A stretch of 64,000 nucleotides of DNA from Myxococcota bacterium (lineage in GTDB: Bacteria; Myxococcota; XYA12-FULL-58-9; JALHOP01), in assembly GCA_022842935.1 (NCBI GenBank), contig JALHOP010000006.1, positions 1 to 64,000 on the forward strand, in the 5' to 3' direction. The position numbers and the translations under genes were made by a program. Below are positions 24,776 to 34,255 of this stretch, one piece after another. Within the stretch, counting starts at the first letter, position 1; the number at the start of each line of letters is the position of its first letter. The notes below the pieces were generated by a model. It was not told where the DNA came from. It searched no databases and was given only the letters and a program-made list of their open reading frames with translations.

Positions 24776-27016
24776 TCAATCAACGGGTTCGAGGACCAGA
24801 CATCCGAGCGGCGGCAGCTGCAGGTTCAAGGACTGCGCCTGTCCGTGCCACGGAACATCGTCGGTCCACAGGTCCCGAGGCGTCGCGACCTGCGAGCCAC
24901 CGTATTCTGGTCGGTCGCTCGAGAAGCGCTCCACGTAGTGGCCCCTGCGCATGGCGCCGATGCGATAATCGGTGCGCGGCACCGGCGTCATGTTGAGCAC
25001 GACGATGACGTGCTGGTCGCCGCTCCGGCGCGCATACGTCAAGACGGAATTGTGGCGGTCGCCGCCATCGATCCAGACATAGCCGTGCGGGTCGTGATCA
25101 TCACGCCACATGGCTGGGGTTGCGCGATAAACCGCGCAGAGATCACCCACGAAGCGGTAGTACGCCTGCCGCATCGGGTCGCCAAGCAAGTGCCAATCGA
25201 GTGATTGCTCGTGGTTCCACTCGCGTTCTTGCGCCAGCTCGGCGCCCATGAAGAGCAGGACCTTGCCTGGTCGGGTGAACTGGTACGAGAGCAGCAAGCG
25301 CAGATTCGCGAACCGCTGCCAGTCGTCACCGGGCATCCGCGATAGAAGAGAGCCTTTACCGTGAACCACCTCGTCGTGCGAAAGCGGCATGACGAAACGT
25401 TCGGTGTACTCGTAGATCATCGCGAACGTCAGCTCGTCGTGGTGGTGCTGACGGTGAATGGGGTCTTTCTGGAAGAACTTGAGCGTGTCGTGCATCCACC
25501 CCATGTTCCATTTGAACGTGAAGCCGAGGCCGCCGTGTTCTTGTGAGCCGGAGACGCCGCCCCAGGCGGTCGATTCTTCGGCGATCATCATGCAACCCGG
25601 CGCTTCTTCGTAGACGGTGGCGTTGAGCTCGCGCAGGAACGATACCGCTTCGAGGTTCTCGCGGCCGCCATAGGCGTTGGGCAGCCATTCGCCCTCCTTG
25701 CGCGAGTAGTCGAGGTACAAAATCGAGGCGACCGCGTCGACGCGTAGTCCATCGATATGGAGCTCTTTGAGCCAATAAAGCGCATTCGCCATGAGGAAGG
25801 CGCGCACCTCGGCACGACCGTAGTTGAATATGAGCGTGCCCCAATCGGGGTGCTCGCCGCGACGGGGATCTTCGTGCTCGAAAAGCGCTGTGCCATCGAA
25901 CCGCGCCAGCGCAAAGTCGTCCTTCGGAAAATGCGCTGGGACCCAATCGACGATGACGCCGATGCCGTTCTGATGACAGACATCCACGAAATAGCGAAAG
26001 TCGTCGGGTGTGCCATAGCGGGCAGTCGGTGCGTAGTACCCCGAAACCTGGTAACCCCACGACCCGCTAAACGGATGCTCGGCGACCGGCATGAGCTCGA
26101 TGTGTGTGAAGCCAAGCTTCTTCACGTGGTCGACGAGCTTCACGGCGAGCTCACGGTAGGTGAGGGGGCGGTTGTTCTCCTCGGTGACGCGCGCCCACGA
26201 ACCCAGGTGGACCTCGTACGTGCTCATCGGCTCGCGATGCATGTTGCGCTTTGCGCGTGCGGTCATCCACGAGCCGTCGCCCCAAACGTATGAAGACGTC
26301 GTGACACGCGACGCGGTGCCTGGCGGCAGCTCCATCGCTTGGCCGAACGGATCGGCCTTGATGCGGATGGCGCCTGCGTGCGTCTTGATCTCGAACTTGT
26401 AGAGCGCACCCGCCCCGATTCCCGGGACGAACAGCTCGTAGACGCCCGAGCTGCCGAGCTGGCGCATCGGAAAGATACGACCGTCCCAGTGGCAGAAGTC
26501 TCCGACGACGGAGACCCGCCGCGCATTGGGTGCCCAAACCGCGAACGAGACACCCTGTACGCCATCAAGGACACGCACGTGGGCGCCCATGACGTTGTAC
26601 AGACTACGGTGTTTGCCTTCGTTGAAGAGGTGGAGATCCAAGTCGCCGAGCGTCGGCAAGAAGCGATATGGATCATCGTGCTCCCAGACCGCGCCGGTCG
26701 CAAAACCAAACCGCACCCGATACGGCAGCGGTAACGAAGCGCCCTCGATGACGACCGAGAACAGTCCGCCGTCCACCTCCTCGCAAGCGTGGACCTCGTT
26801 GCCGACCAGGACATCGGCTTTCGTCGCATCGGGATGAAAGACGCGAACGACCACGCCGCCGACGACTGGATGCGCGCCGAGCACGCCATGCGGCGCGTTG
26901 TGCTCGCCGCGGATGATGCGACTGATTTCGTCATGCGGGATACCGGGCGCGCTCGCCTCGCCGCGACTCGTCCGCTTCGCTTGATTGGTCGCCATGGTCT
27001 TATGTCCGCTTGCCAT
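24776..27016 (-). CDS. glgB: 1,4-alpha-glucan branching enzyme
   Basis: GlgB (GH13) makes alpha-1,6 branches in glycogen; cytoplasmic. At 746 residues it is within the family range. An N-terminal CBM48-type region is followed by GVQGVSFAVWAPNARRVSVV and the catalytic barrel: nucleophile Asp in IDGLRVDAVASILYLD, acid/base Glu in CMMIAEESTAWG, transition-state Asp in FVMPLSHDEVVHGKGSLL. The C-terminal all-beta domain ends PPLGCLVLEPVD. ATG 27016 overlaps the end of glgX by 17 bases; ATG 26995 is an alternative that would remove the overlap. It is the downstream partner of glgX, so both act on one glycogen pool. Confidence 0.97.
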   Translation of the reverse strand: MASGHKTMATNQAKRTSRGEASAPGIPHDEISRIIRGEHNAPHGVLGAHPVVGGVVVRVFHPDATKADVLVGNEVHACEEVDGGLFSVVIEGASLPLPYRVRFGFATGAVWEHDDPYRFLPTLGDLDLHLFNEGKHRSLYNVMGAHVRVLDGVQGVSFAVWAPNARRVSVVGDFCHWDGRIFPMRQLGSSGVYELFVPGIGAGALYKFEIKTHAGAIRIKADPFGQAMELPPGTASRVTTSSYVWGDGSWMTARAKRNMHREPMSTYEVHLGSWARVTEENNRPLTYRELAVKLVDHVKKLGFTHIELMPVAEHPFSGSWGYQVSGYYAPTARYGTPDDFRYFVDVCHQNGIGVIVDWVPAHFPKDDFALARFDGTALFEHEDPRRGEHPDWGTLIFNYGRAEVRAFLMANALYWLKELHIDGLRVDAVASILYLDYSRKEGEWLPNAYGGRENLEAVSFLRELNATVYEEAPGCMMIAEESTAWGGVSGSQEHGGLGFTFKWNMGWMHDTLKFFQKDPIHRQHHHDELTFAMIYEYTERFVMPLSHDEVVHGKGSLLSRMPGDDWQRFANLRLLLSYQFTRPGKVLLFMGAELAQEREWNHEQSLDWHLLGDPMRQAYYRFVGDLCAVYRATPAMWRDDHDPHGYVWIDGGDRHNSVLTYARRSGDQHVIVVLNMTPVPRTDYRIGAMRRGHYVERFSSDRPEYGGSQVATPRDLWTDDVPWHGQAQSLNLQLPPLGCLVLEPVD

Positions 27017-29135
27017 AGACCAGGAGCATGAGCGACCCCTCGATGAGATTCACCTGAGCCGCGCTGATGACGTGCGGGTGGGTGCCACCGGTATCGAGCT
27101 CACTGCGCCAGGTGCCCGCGGCCGGGACTTTGGGCAGAGTGAAAAGATGGGGCCTCGCGTCTGCGTTCATGAGCAGCAAGAGTGTGGTTCCGGCGACCGT
27201 GTGTCCATGCTCATTCACCTCTTCGGTGGATTCGCCCGCGATCAACATGCCCAAGACGCGACATTCTTCGTCGGCCCAGTCCGCATCTGTCATCTCGGCG
27301 CCGTCGGGACGCACCCACGTCACGTCCTTGACCCCAGACTCGACAGTCCCACCGGTGAAGAAGCTGCGGCGCCTCAGGACCGGATTGCGTCGCCGTAGCT
27401 GCAGTACGAGCCGCGTGAAGGCGAGGAGGTCGGCGTTACTCTTGGCGAGAGACCAGTCGACCCAGGCCAGGGCGTTGTTCTGGCAATACGCGTTGTTGTT
27501 GCCATTCTGCGTGCGGCCCATCTCGTCGCCTGCAACGACCATTGGAACGCCTTGAGAGAAGGCGAGCGAGGCCAAGAAGTTGCGCAGCATCCGCTGGCGG
27601 ACGCGCACCACCTCGGGTCTGTCGGTGGGGCCTTCGACGCCCCAGTTGCGGGAGAGATTGTGATCGCTGCCGTCTTTGTTGCCCTCGCCGTTCGCTTCGT
27701 TGTGCTTTTGCTCGTAGCTAACGAGATCGAGCAGCGTGAAGCCGTCGTGTGCGGTGACGAAGTTGATGCTCGCGGGAGCGACTCCCGCGTTGTGGCGATA
27801 GATGTCGCTGTTGCCCGAGATGCGTGAGGCAAGCTCGGGAACTTTGCCGGCGTCGCCGCGCCAGAAACTCCGCAGCGCGTCGCGATAGCGGCCATTCCAC
27901 TCCGTCCAGCTCGCGGGGAACTGGCCCACCTGGTAGCCGTTCGGGCCGAGGTCCCATGGCTCGGCGATGAGCTTCACCTGTGACAAGATGGGGTCCTGCT
28001 GGACGACGGTGAAGAATTTGCTATCGCGGTTGAACTCGACTGGTTCGCGCGCGAGCGCCGGCGCTAGGTCGAATCGAAAGCCGTCGACGTGCATCTCGGT
28101 GACCCAGTAGCGCAGGCTGTCGAGCACGAGCTGCAGGCCCCGTGGGTGGCGCGTGTCGAGCGTGTTGCCGCAGCCGGTGAAGTCTTCGTTGGTGCGCCAT
28201 GCGTCGGGCTTCAAGCGGTAGTACTGAAGGTTGCCGAGGCCGCGCAGAGACAGGGTCGGACCCGTCTGATTGCCTTCGCAGGTATGGTTGTAGACGACGT
28301 CGAGGATGACCTCGATGCCCGCGCGATGCAGAGCCTTCACCATCGCCTTGAACTCGATGACTTGGGCACCGCTCGCCGCCGAGGCGAAACGCGCATCGGG
28401 CGCGAAGAAGGCAAGCGTGTTGTAACCCCAGAAATTGGTGAGGCCTCGCTCGACGAGCGGACGCTCTGGCACCATGTGGTGCACCGGCAGCAGCTCGATG
28501 GCGGTGACACCGAGGGATTTTAGGTGCTCGACAATCGGGGGCGATGAGACGCCAAGGTAGGTGCCGCGCAGGTGTTCGGGCACTTCCGGGTGCTGCATGG
28601 TGAGGCCCGCCACATGGGCCTCGTAGATCACCGTGTTGCTCCAGGGTGTGCGCGGCGGCCTGTCGTCGCCCCAGGGATACGTCGTGTCGATGACGACGGC
28701 CTTGGGAATGAACGCGGCGCTGTCGCGGTCGTCGCGCGAGAGATCACCTTCGGGGTGGCCGACCTCATAACCGTAGACCGCATCGTCCCAGCGCAGGCTG
28801 CCGCTGACCGCTTTCGCGTATGGGTCGACGAGGAGCTTGCGATGATTGAAGCGTTGACCGGCCTCTGGTTCGTAAGGGCCGTGCGCCCGATAGCCGTAGA
28901 GATGGCCTGGTCGCACGTCGGGCAGAAAAGCTGTCCACACGTTGCCAGGCCGCTCGCGGGCGAGGTCGACTTGGGCAAACGGGGTGGCGTCGAAGGGCTC
29001 GCGATAGAGCTCGAGCACCACACGGGTTGCCTGCTCGGAGTAGACCGCGAAGTTTACGCCTTCACCTGTCCACGTCGCGCCCAGGGGATAGGCCGAGCCC
29101 GGCCAAATGCGCGGGTTCACTACCGACGACGTCAT
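27000..29135 (-). CDS. glgX: Glycogen debranching enzyme
   Basis: GlgX (GH13_11 isoamylase type) removes short side chains from glycogen. Length 711. The N-terminal CBM48-like part starts GSAYPLGATWTGEGVNFAVY. The barrel has Asp in HVDGFRFDLAPALAREPVE, Glu in KLIAEPWDLGPNGYQVG and Asp in FVTAHDGFTLLDLVSY. The C-terminus has the family 'MLiaG' tail with VAGTTLLLLMNADARPH. ATG 29135 is preferred over TTG 29147. Its stop lies inside the start region of glgB, consistent with a two-gene operon. Confidence 0.97.
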   Translation of the reverse strand: MTSSVVNPRIWPGSAYPLGATWTGEGVNFAVYSEQATRVVLELYREPFDATPFAQVDLARERPGNVWTAFLPDVRPGHLYGYRAHGPYEPEAGQRFNHRKLLVDPYAKAVSGSLRWDDAVYGYEVGHPEGDLSRDDRDSAAFIPKAVVIDTTYPWGDDRPPRTPWSNTVIYEAHVAGLTMQHPEVPEHLRGTYLGVSSPPIVEHLKSLGVTAIELLPVHHMVPERPLVERGLTNFWGYNTLAFFAPDARFASAASGAQVIEFKAMVKALHRAGIEVILDVVYNHTCEGNQTGPTLSLRGLGNLQYYRLKPDAWRTNEDFTGCGNTLDTRHPRGLQLVLDSLRYWVTEMHVDGFRFDLAPALAREPVEFNRDSKFFTVVQQDPILSQVKLIAEPWDLGPNGYQVGQFPASWTEWNGRYRDALRSFWRGDAGKVPELASRISGNSDIYRHNAGVAPASINFVTAHDGFTLLDLVSYEQKHNEANGEGNKDGSDHNLSRNWGVEGPTDRPEVVRVRQRMLRNFLASLAFSQGVPMVVAGDEMGRTQNGNNNAYCQNNALAWVDWSLAKSNADLLAFTRLVLQLRRRNPVLRRRSFFTGGTVESGVKDVTWVRPDGAEMTDADWADEECRVLGMLIAGESTEEVNEHGHTVAGTTLLLLMNADARPHLFTLPKVPAAGTWRSELDTGGTHPHVISAAQVNLIEGSLMLLVYGKRT

Positions 29136-29258
29136 CGCCGACGACAATAAGCACGTTTGCGGCGCAGCTCATAACTCGCACCCGTCAAACCTTGCGGGGC
29201 CTGTTGTCGCCTGTCGCGTCGTTTCGCCGCGCTTGCCGTCCGTTCTGTTGACCGAGCC

Positions 29259-30323
29259 CTAAGGTGTGGGAGGCGGGAGACGCTCGAGCTCGACGAGGGT
29301 GGCGAGGCTCGCCATCGTGAGGCTTGAGCGGCCGGAGAGTGCCCACGCAGCGGTCGCGAGGTCGGGTCGCCCGTAGCCGGACCGGATGAAGCGCGACTGC
29401 GCCGCGGCCACCTGATCGAGCTCGCGTCCGGAGGCGATGGCGGCGGCCGTCAACAATGCGGCGGTGTGTAGCGGCCGACCCTCGGCAAAGTAGCGCAAGA
29501 CGTCGAGTGTCTGCTGCGAGCTCTTGCCTGCGTCGGCCGCGGCAGCGGCCACGAGGGCGGCGTAGCGAGGAGGCACGTCGAGCGCGACGACCTCGCGAAA
29601 AAGGGCTGGCGCCTCGGGGCGAGCCGAGGTTGCCAGAAGGGCTGCGATGTTCGCATCATGTCCGCTCGAGCGAAGCGCCGCGAAACGAGAGTAGCTGCCT
29701 TCGACGTCGCGCACGGTGGCAAGCAGTGCCGCGGTCGCCTGGATCGTGCCCGAACGACGCAAAAGCGTGACGTAGTCGCTTTGCATGCTCGCAGCGTCGG
29801 CAGGCCGGTCCGTCGTCATCAGGGCGAGGGTGGTCGCCTCTGCAGGTGTCACGAACTGGCCAGTCGCATAGCCGTTGTACTGCTCCAGTGCGCGAACGTC
29901 GTTGCTAGCCGACGCGAGGAGGACGACATGGTCGACGTCGAGCTTGGCTTCTTCGAGACGCGTCGTGCGGTCGTCGATGAGCCTGTAGCTGTCGGCATCG
30001 ACCCGCTGGTTGAGGAGGCGCAGGCTCTCGGCGAGCCGCGCAAGCGCGGTTCGGTCCGCTGCGACCTCTTGCTGGGCGTCGACCAGGGCAGTCGAGCCGA
30101 TGAGCCCACCGTAAGCCTGGGTCGGGTCGAACGAGGGTGGGCCGCCCGCCCCGCGAACTAGCTTGTCGAGGGCTTGCTCGTCGCGGCGAAGCTCCGCGAC
30201 CGTGGCTTCGTACGCAGCGCGCGCTTCGGCGAGCACCTCGCTGGGAGGTGTTGCCGAGGCCACCCGCTGCTCGATGGCGGCAGCACGGGCGGTTTGGGCT
30301 TCGACGGTCTCGAGGCCGAGCAT
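29259..30323 (-). CDS. Helical protein of unknown function
   Basis: A 354-residue protein, no signal peptide, strongly alanine-rich. Residues 1-130 look like a coiled coil (VEAQTARAAAIEQRVASAT; AVAELRRDEQALDKLV). The C-terminal 230 residues form repeated short helices (AALLATVRDVEGSYSRFAAL; ALFREVVALDVPPRYAALVA) reminiscent of an alpha-solenoid, without a recognised repeat family. ATG 30323 is preceded by GGAG at about 6 bases. The polar, signal-less N-terminus is similar in style to those at 9935 and 60890. Confidence 0.65.
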   Translation of the reverse strand: MLGLETVEAQTARAAAIEQRVASATPPSEVLAEARAAYEATVAELRRDEQALDKLVRGAGGPPSFDPTQAYGGLIGSTALVDAQQEVAADRTALARLAESLRLLNQRVDADSYRLIDDRTTRLEEAKLDVDHVVLLASASNDVRALEQYNGYATGQFVTPAEATTLALMTTDRPADAASMQSDYVTLLRRSGTIQATAALLATVRDVEGSYSRFAALRSSGHDANIAALLATSARPEAPALFREVVALDVPPRYAALVAAAAADAGKSSQQTLDVLRYFAEGRPLHTAALLTAAAIASGRELDQVAAAQSRFIRSGYGRPDLATAAWALSGRSSLTMASLATLVELERLPPPTP

Positions 30324-30448
30324 GGACGACTCCGGCCGAGGTTATCGGCCGCAAAAGCCAAAGGGTTGTTGAGCAGTTAACTGAGATTCCAATCATCTCG
30401 AAATCGAGGGGTGTTGATGGGACGCATCACGGCAACGGCGGATGAACG

Positions 30449-31744
30449 TTACCGGATGACCTCATCGATCAGAGCCGCGCTCGCAAAGGGTCCGTCGAGC
30501 ACTTCGGGGCCCATACCGGCGACGTGCGCCAGTGTGCGCAACATGTCGATGTAGGGTCGCCCGGGGGAGACGCGTAGGTATTGCCCACTGTTGATGCGTC
30601 AGCCCAGGTCACCAATCCACATGATTGGGAGGCGTTGCGATGTATGGCTCCCGGGAGCGTCCTGAAATCCAGTGTCATCGACCCACACCACGAGGGTGTG
30701 CTCGAGCATGGACTCACCGGCGATTCGGGTCGTATCGAGCTCGGTGACCAGGGTCGCGACACGTTGGGCGATCTGGGCTCGGGCTGCGTTGAACCCCGCG
30801 CGCTCAGCGGCGTTGTCGTAGGCGGCGTGTGCGCGCCCCGAGAGTGTGTTGCCGTCGAACGACTCCACGAGCTGCGTCGCCTGGAAGACCGCGGCGCGGG
30901 TGACGTCGAGCGAGAAGGCGGTCGCGATGACCTTGGCGTGCGCCTGCATCCGCGTGTGTGGGTTGGTCAAGTCCGCTGAAGCAAACCAAGCTTCGAGACG
31001 CACAAGCTCCGGTGAAGCGGATGCGACGGCCTCGCGAAGATGAGCGAGCAAGGCAGCCGGATCGTCCTCGGGTATCCGCGGCGCGTCGCGGCCACTTGCG
31101 GCGACATAATACGTGCCGAACTCGCCCAGGCTCGGGCTGGTTTGCATCGGTTGCGAAAAGCAGGCCACGAGGCTTCTGAGCGGCTTGCTGGAATCGAGCA
31201 GCCAATCCAACGAGGCGCGCGCTGGCTGGTGATGGCGATTGCCCGATATGGTCTCCGCTTCTGCCTCCGGTGCGTAACACTCGCCTGTAAAGGCGCACGC
31301 CGATCCCCACGCGTAGGCACCAACTCCGCGATCTTGCCACGTTGGTCCGTCGAAGCCGTCGAGGATGAGCAAACGGTCGCGGTAAGGCGCGAACGGGGTG
31401 AGCTCGGGGCCCAGAGTGAAGTCATCGCGCCCGGTGGTAGCAAGCCAGTTGTCCAAGTAGGTGCCGTGGGTGGTGTGAACGAGAAGTAGACGGGTCGCTG
31501 ATGGGGTGTCGTCGGGGTCGCCGGTCTCCCTGTCGCTATCGCCCATCGTTTCGGCGTCCGAGCCCGCAAGCTCATCGCCTCCCTCGACGTCGGCCGGGGT
31601 AGGGACCACGTCTGCTACCGCGTCCACATCAGTGCCGCCCTGGAAAGCACCCGTGCCTGTCTCGACGGTACCCGTGCACGCCGCTACGACGAGCCCCGCG
31701 ACGGTGATGAGGGGATCGAGCAAATAGTGCCTTCGGCTAGACAT
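30449..31744 (-). pseudogene. DUF1552-like lipoprotein interrupted by an in-frame TGA
   Basis: The minus-strand gene encodes a lipoprotein of the DUF1552 kind. The lipobox VVAAC puts Cys at residue 23. A Thr/Asp-rich linker follows, then the family pattern from RLLLVHTTHGTYLDNWL through ASLDWLLDSSKPLRSLVA to LVVWVDDTGFQ. After residue 381 (LPIMWIGDLG) a TGA stands at 30599-30601. The same frame then continues for 49 codons with RINSGQYLRVSPGRPYIDML and ends TAA at 30449. The continuation matches the expected DUF1552 C-terminus, so the TGA is a nonsense change (GGA to TGA would do) or a sequencing error. A 381-residue truncated lipoprotein may be made. Function of the family is unknown. Confidence 0.75.
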
Positions 31745-31854
31745 CGCCCAATCGGTGCACGAGCGGCTTTGGGGTTTCCCGAACAGTGGAGAACGGCGAC
31801 CCCGCTTACGCTGCGGCAGCGCGTCACCAAGGCGACCGCCCTCTAACCCTTGCG

Positions 31855-32487
31855 TCAGGTACCTTGGTGTAGCGAAGCGATTGCGGCTTCGAGCTCGTGC
31901 GGTGCGATGCCATGCGCGAGTCCCGGATATGTCTGCAGAGCGACCGTGTAGCCCGCGGCCAAAAGCTTCGCTGCAGCCATCCGAGACTCGGCGACTGGGA
32001 TGACCTCGTCCTGCTCGCCGTGTCCGAGGAAGATGTGCGGCGACGTGACGCCCGCCTTGACGACCGGATCGACGAGTCGACCAGAAAACGCGAGCACGCG
32101 ACCACACGCGAGCCCGCGCGCCGCAGACGCGAGCGACATGGCGGCTCCCTGACTGAAGCCTGCGACAACGAGTTGCTCAGAGTGCAAGTGAAGCGCGTTG
32201 CGCTGCTCCTCGATCCAGGCGACGACTGGCGGCAGCGCTTCATCGACGCGGGCTCGTCGATTCTCCGACGTGGCTCCGGTGATGCTAAACCACTGAAAGC
32301 CCGGCCCGCCGCCATCGAATGGGTGCGGAGCATCGGGCAACAGCACGCGCGTACCGGGAAGCGCCTTCGCAATGGCCTCGCCAACCGGCAGGAGATCGGC
32401 CGCGTTAGCGCCCACGCCGTGCATCAAGATCACGAGTCGTTGAACCCCGGCCTCGGCGCCGACGGTGATGACGTTGGTGATGCCCAT
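31855..32487 (-). CDS. Carboxylesterase/phospholipase-type alpha/beta hydrolase
   Basis: A 210-residue hydrolase of the phospholipase/carboxylesterase (YpfH/Abhydrolase_2) family. Visible elements: oxyanion strand QRLVILMHGVGANAADLLPV, nucleophile Ser in VVAGFSQGAAMSLASA, catalytic Asp in GHGEQDEVIPVAESR and His in PGLAHGIAPHELEAAIA. ATG 32487 gives a normal family length; the frame is open to 32691, but the extra residues overlap the promoter region of the divergent regulator. Substrate is probably a small ester or lysophospholipid (family knowledge, not shown by sequence). Confidence 0.9.
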   Translation of the reverse strand: MGITNVITVGAEAGVQRLVILMHGVGANAADLLPVGEAIAKALPGTRVLLPDAPHPFDGGGPGFQWFSITGATSENRRARVDEALPPVVAWIEEQRNALHLHSEQLVVAGFSQGAAMSLASAARGLACGRVLAFSGRLVDPVVKAGVTSPHIFLGHGEQDEVIPVAESRMAAAKLLAAGYTVALQTYPGLAHGIAPHELEAAIASLHQGT

Positions 32488-32622
32488 GCAGCTATCGGTA
32501 GGCCAGCGGGGTTTGGTGGGGCAAGGCTGGAAGAGGAAGTCCACGGTGGGCTTCGGCGCGTTCTCCGAACCCTGCCCAGTGAACGCGTGGCGATCGTGCG
32601 GTCCTCGACCTTTCGCTAGCGC

Positions 32623-33438
32623 ATGGCTAAAGATGCCCACGTGAGCGACCAGAAGCGCAAAGATGCCATCGCCGAACGGCTGGCCCAGCACCCCGTCTTC
32701 CGGAGCCTACCTCCCGAGGCTGTCGCTGCTTTGGTGGCTGAGGCGACACTCTTTTATCTGAACGCCGGTGAGGCCCTTTACGAGGCCAACTCACCGGCAA
32801 AGCACGTCTTTGCAGTCCTCGAAGGCGCACTCCAGATCGAATACCCGAAGCCTGGCGAAAATCGCGGCTTGGTCGTTGCGATGTTGAGCGCGCCCAGCTT
32901 TCTTGGCGAGTGTCAGGTCATCCACGGACGTCCGTGGAGCGGCACGGGCGTCGCCATCGTGCCTCTCGTGGCAATCGGCATCGGCGCGAGACTGCTCGAG
33001 CGGACCATGATGAGCTACCCGGCGCTGGGAATTGCTCTCTACCGTGAAGTCACGCACCGGTTCTTGAACGCCATCAATTCGCGCAAGGAAGCCCCGGTTC
33101 GGTCGGTCGAGGAGCAACTTGCGCGCTACATGGTCGGCAGCCTCGCGGCGATGGAAGGTGTCGTCCTGACCCGACCCGAAGATGCCGCCGAGGGAGACAC
33201 GGAGGAGATGCTCCCTTACAGCCAGGCCGCGCTCGGCCGCGCCACCGGGTTGCGGCGCGAGACGATCAACCGGATCCTGGCCCGTTGGGAGAAAGACGGC
33301 GTGCTAAAGGCTGGCGCTCGCGGCGTTTCGGCCATCGACCGCGCTCGCCTCGAAGGCATTGCCGGAGCCGCTGGAGTCAGTCTCCTCCAAAGGCTCGATA
33401 GCGAAGTCGGTCCCGAGTTGACGCTCGGTCGCGAGTGA
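32623..33438 (+). CDS. Crp/Fnr-family transcriptional regulator
   Basis: A 271-residue DNA-binding regulator. The cyclic-nucleotide-binding-like roll runs about residues 15-130 (LFYLNAGEALYEANSPAKHV, then LEGALQIEYPKPG), followed by a dimerisation helix and a winged helix-turn-helix near 195-235 (LPYSQAALGRATGLRRETI, NRILARWEKDGVL). No cysteines suitable for an Fnr iron-sulphur cluster are seen. Which ligand is bound is unknown. Its 3' end overlaps the opposite-strand regulator gene by 135 bases. It is divergent from the esterase gene across a 135-base region. Confidence 0.92.
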   Translation: MAKDAHVSDQKRKDAIAERLAQHPVFRSLPPEAVAALVAEATLFYLNAGEALYEANSPAKHVFAVLEGALQIEYPKPGENRGLVVAMLSAPSFLGECQVIHGRPWSGTGVAIVPLVAIGIGARLLERTMMSYPALGIALYREVTHRFLNAINSRKEAPVRSVEEQLARYMVGSLAAMEGVVLTRPEDAAEGDTEEMLPYSQAALGRATGLRRETINRILARWEKDGVLKAGARGVSAIDRARLEGIAGAAGVSLLQRLDSEVGPELTLGRE

Positions 33439-34056
33439 ATGAACGAGCGCGTGCTCTTCGTCGTGACCCTCGCTGACCGCTGAGACTTCTTCGTTGCCGC
33501 GCTCGCGGAGCTCGGCCAAGGCGCGGAAGATCGAGCGGCGCGACAAACCCAGCATCGAGGCCAGGACATCGATCGAGGGCGCCGGTGTCTCGAGCACGCG
33601 CAGGAGGCGCGAAAGGCGCTCCACCAGGTTCAAGCTGTCGAGCTCGATCCAGCGGATCGTCGTGGCGTATCGGCGGGCGAGGTCATCGGTGAGCCAGCTG
33701 CGGAGCTGCGACGACCCTTCCCACTCGCGAATGAACTCTTCGCGCGAGATGGTCATCAAGCGCGATGGCGTGACCAGCCGGACCGTGTCTCGGGCGGTGC
33801 AGTTGGCCAAGACGTCTCGGTCGCCGAGGATCGCGGGGGCGCGAACCAGGAGAGTGGTGCGGCTGGTAGTGCCTTCGCCGACGTACGCTCGGGCATAGCC
33901 CGACGTCAGGACATAAACGCCGTCGCTTGGATCGCCCGCGTGGTAGAGGGCTTGTTCGGCGCGGGCCCGGAGTGTGCAACGCTCGCCCATGACGTCCTCG
34001 AGCTGTGCTGCTGGGGTCGAGACCGCTTCGCGCAAGGTCGTGAGTAAGTTGCTCAT
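33304..34056 (-). CDS. Second Crp/Fnr-type regulator, overlapping its neighbour
   Basis: A 250-residue regulator. The sensor domain includes LRARAEQALYHAGDPSDGVYV and YARAYVGEGTTSRTTLL. The HTH region holds PSIDVLASMLGLSRRSIFRA, then LAELRERG. The last 65 residues are acidic and Ser-rich and are encoded in the overlap with the convergent regulator (33304-33438), so they may be unconstrained. ATG 34056 has GGAGA about 7 bases upstream; the frame is open to 34224 without homology. A CRP-like palindrome (34210-34225) lies about 155 bases upstream. Confidence 0.85.
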   Translation of the reverse strand: MSNLLTTLREAVSTPAAQLEDVMGERCTLRARAEQALYHAGDPSDGVYVLTSGYARAYVGEGTTSRTTLLVRAPAILGDRDVLANCTARDTVRLVTPSRLMTISREEFIREWEGSSQLRSWLTDDLARRYATTIRWIELDSLNLVERLSRLLRVLETPAPSIDVLASMLGLSRRSIFRALAELRERGNEEVSAVSEGHDEEHALVHSLATERQLGTDFAIEPLEETDSSGSGNAFEASAVDGRNAASASL

Positions 34057-34209
34057 GGCATGTTCTCCGTCTGTTCGTTGCTCACGGCAAAAACGCTGTG
34101 CCTTGGCAGTGAGCGTGTGCAGAGCCCTATCGCCATGCACGCATTCTGGGTATCGGCCCCGATTGACGGCTGGACGCAGAACGCACAATGACACTCTTGA
34201 CGAAGTTGA

Positions 34210-34225
34210 AGTGAGCCTGATCACA
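34210..34225. promoter_or_regulatory. CRP-like operator
   Basis: AGTGA-N6-TCACA closely matches the TGTGA-N6-TCACA CRP site consensus (9 of 10 half-site bases). It lies upstream of the minus-strand regulator gene (start 34056) and just before the end of the maltokinase gene. Auto- or cross-regulation by the two Crp-type proteins in this window is plausible. Confidence 0.5.
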
Positions 34226-34255
34226 TGTCATGGTCCAAGTGCCTGATTTTGCTCA

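Noticed and set aside
30599-30601. Selenocysteine at the in-frame TGA
   Set aside because: No known selenoprotein is related to DUF1552 and no SECIS-like hairpin was recognised; a nonsense change or error is simpler.
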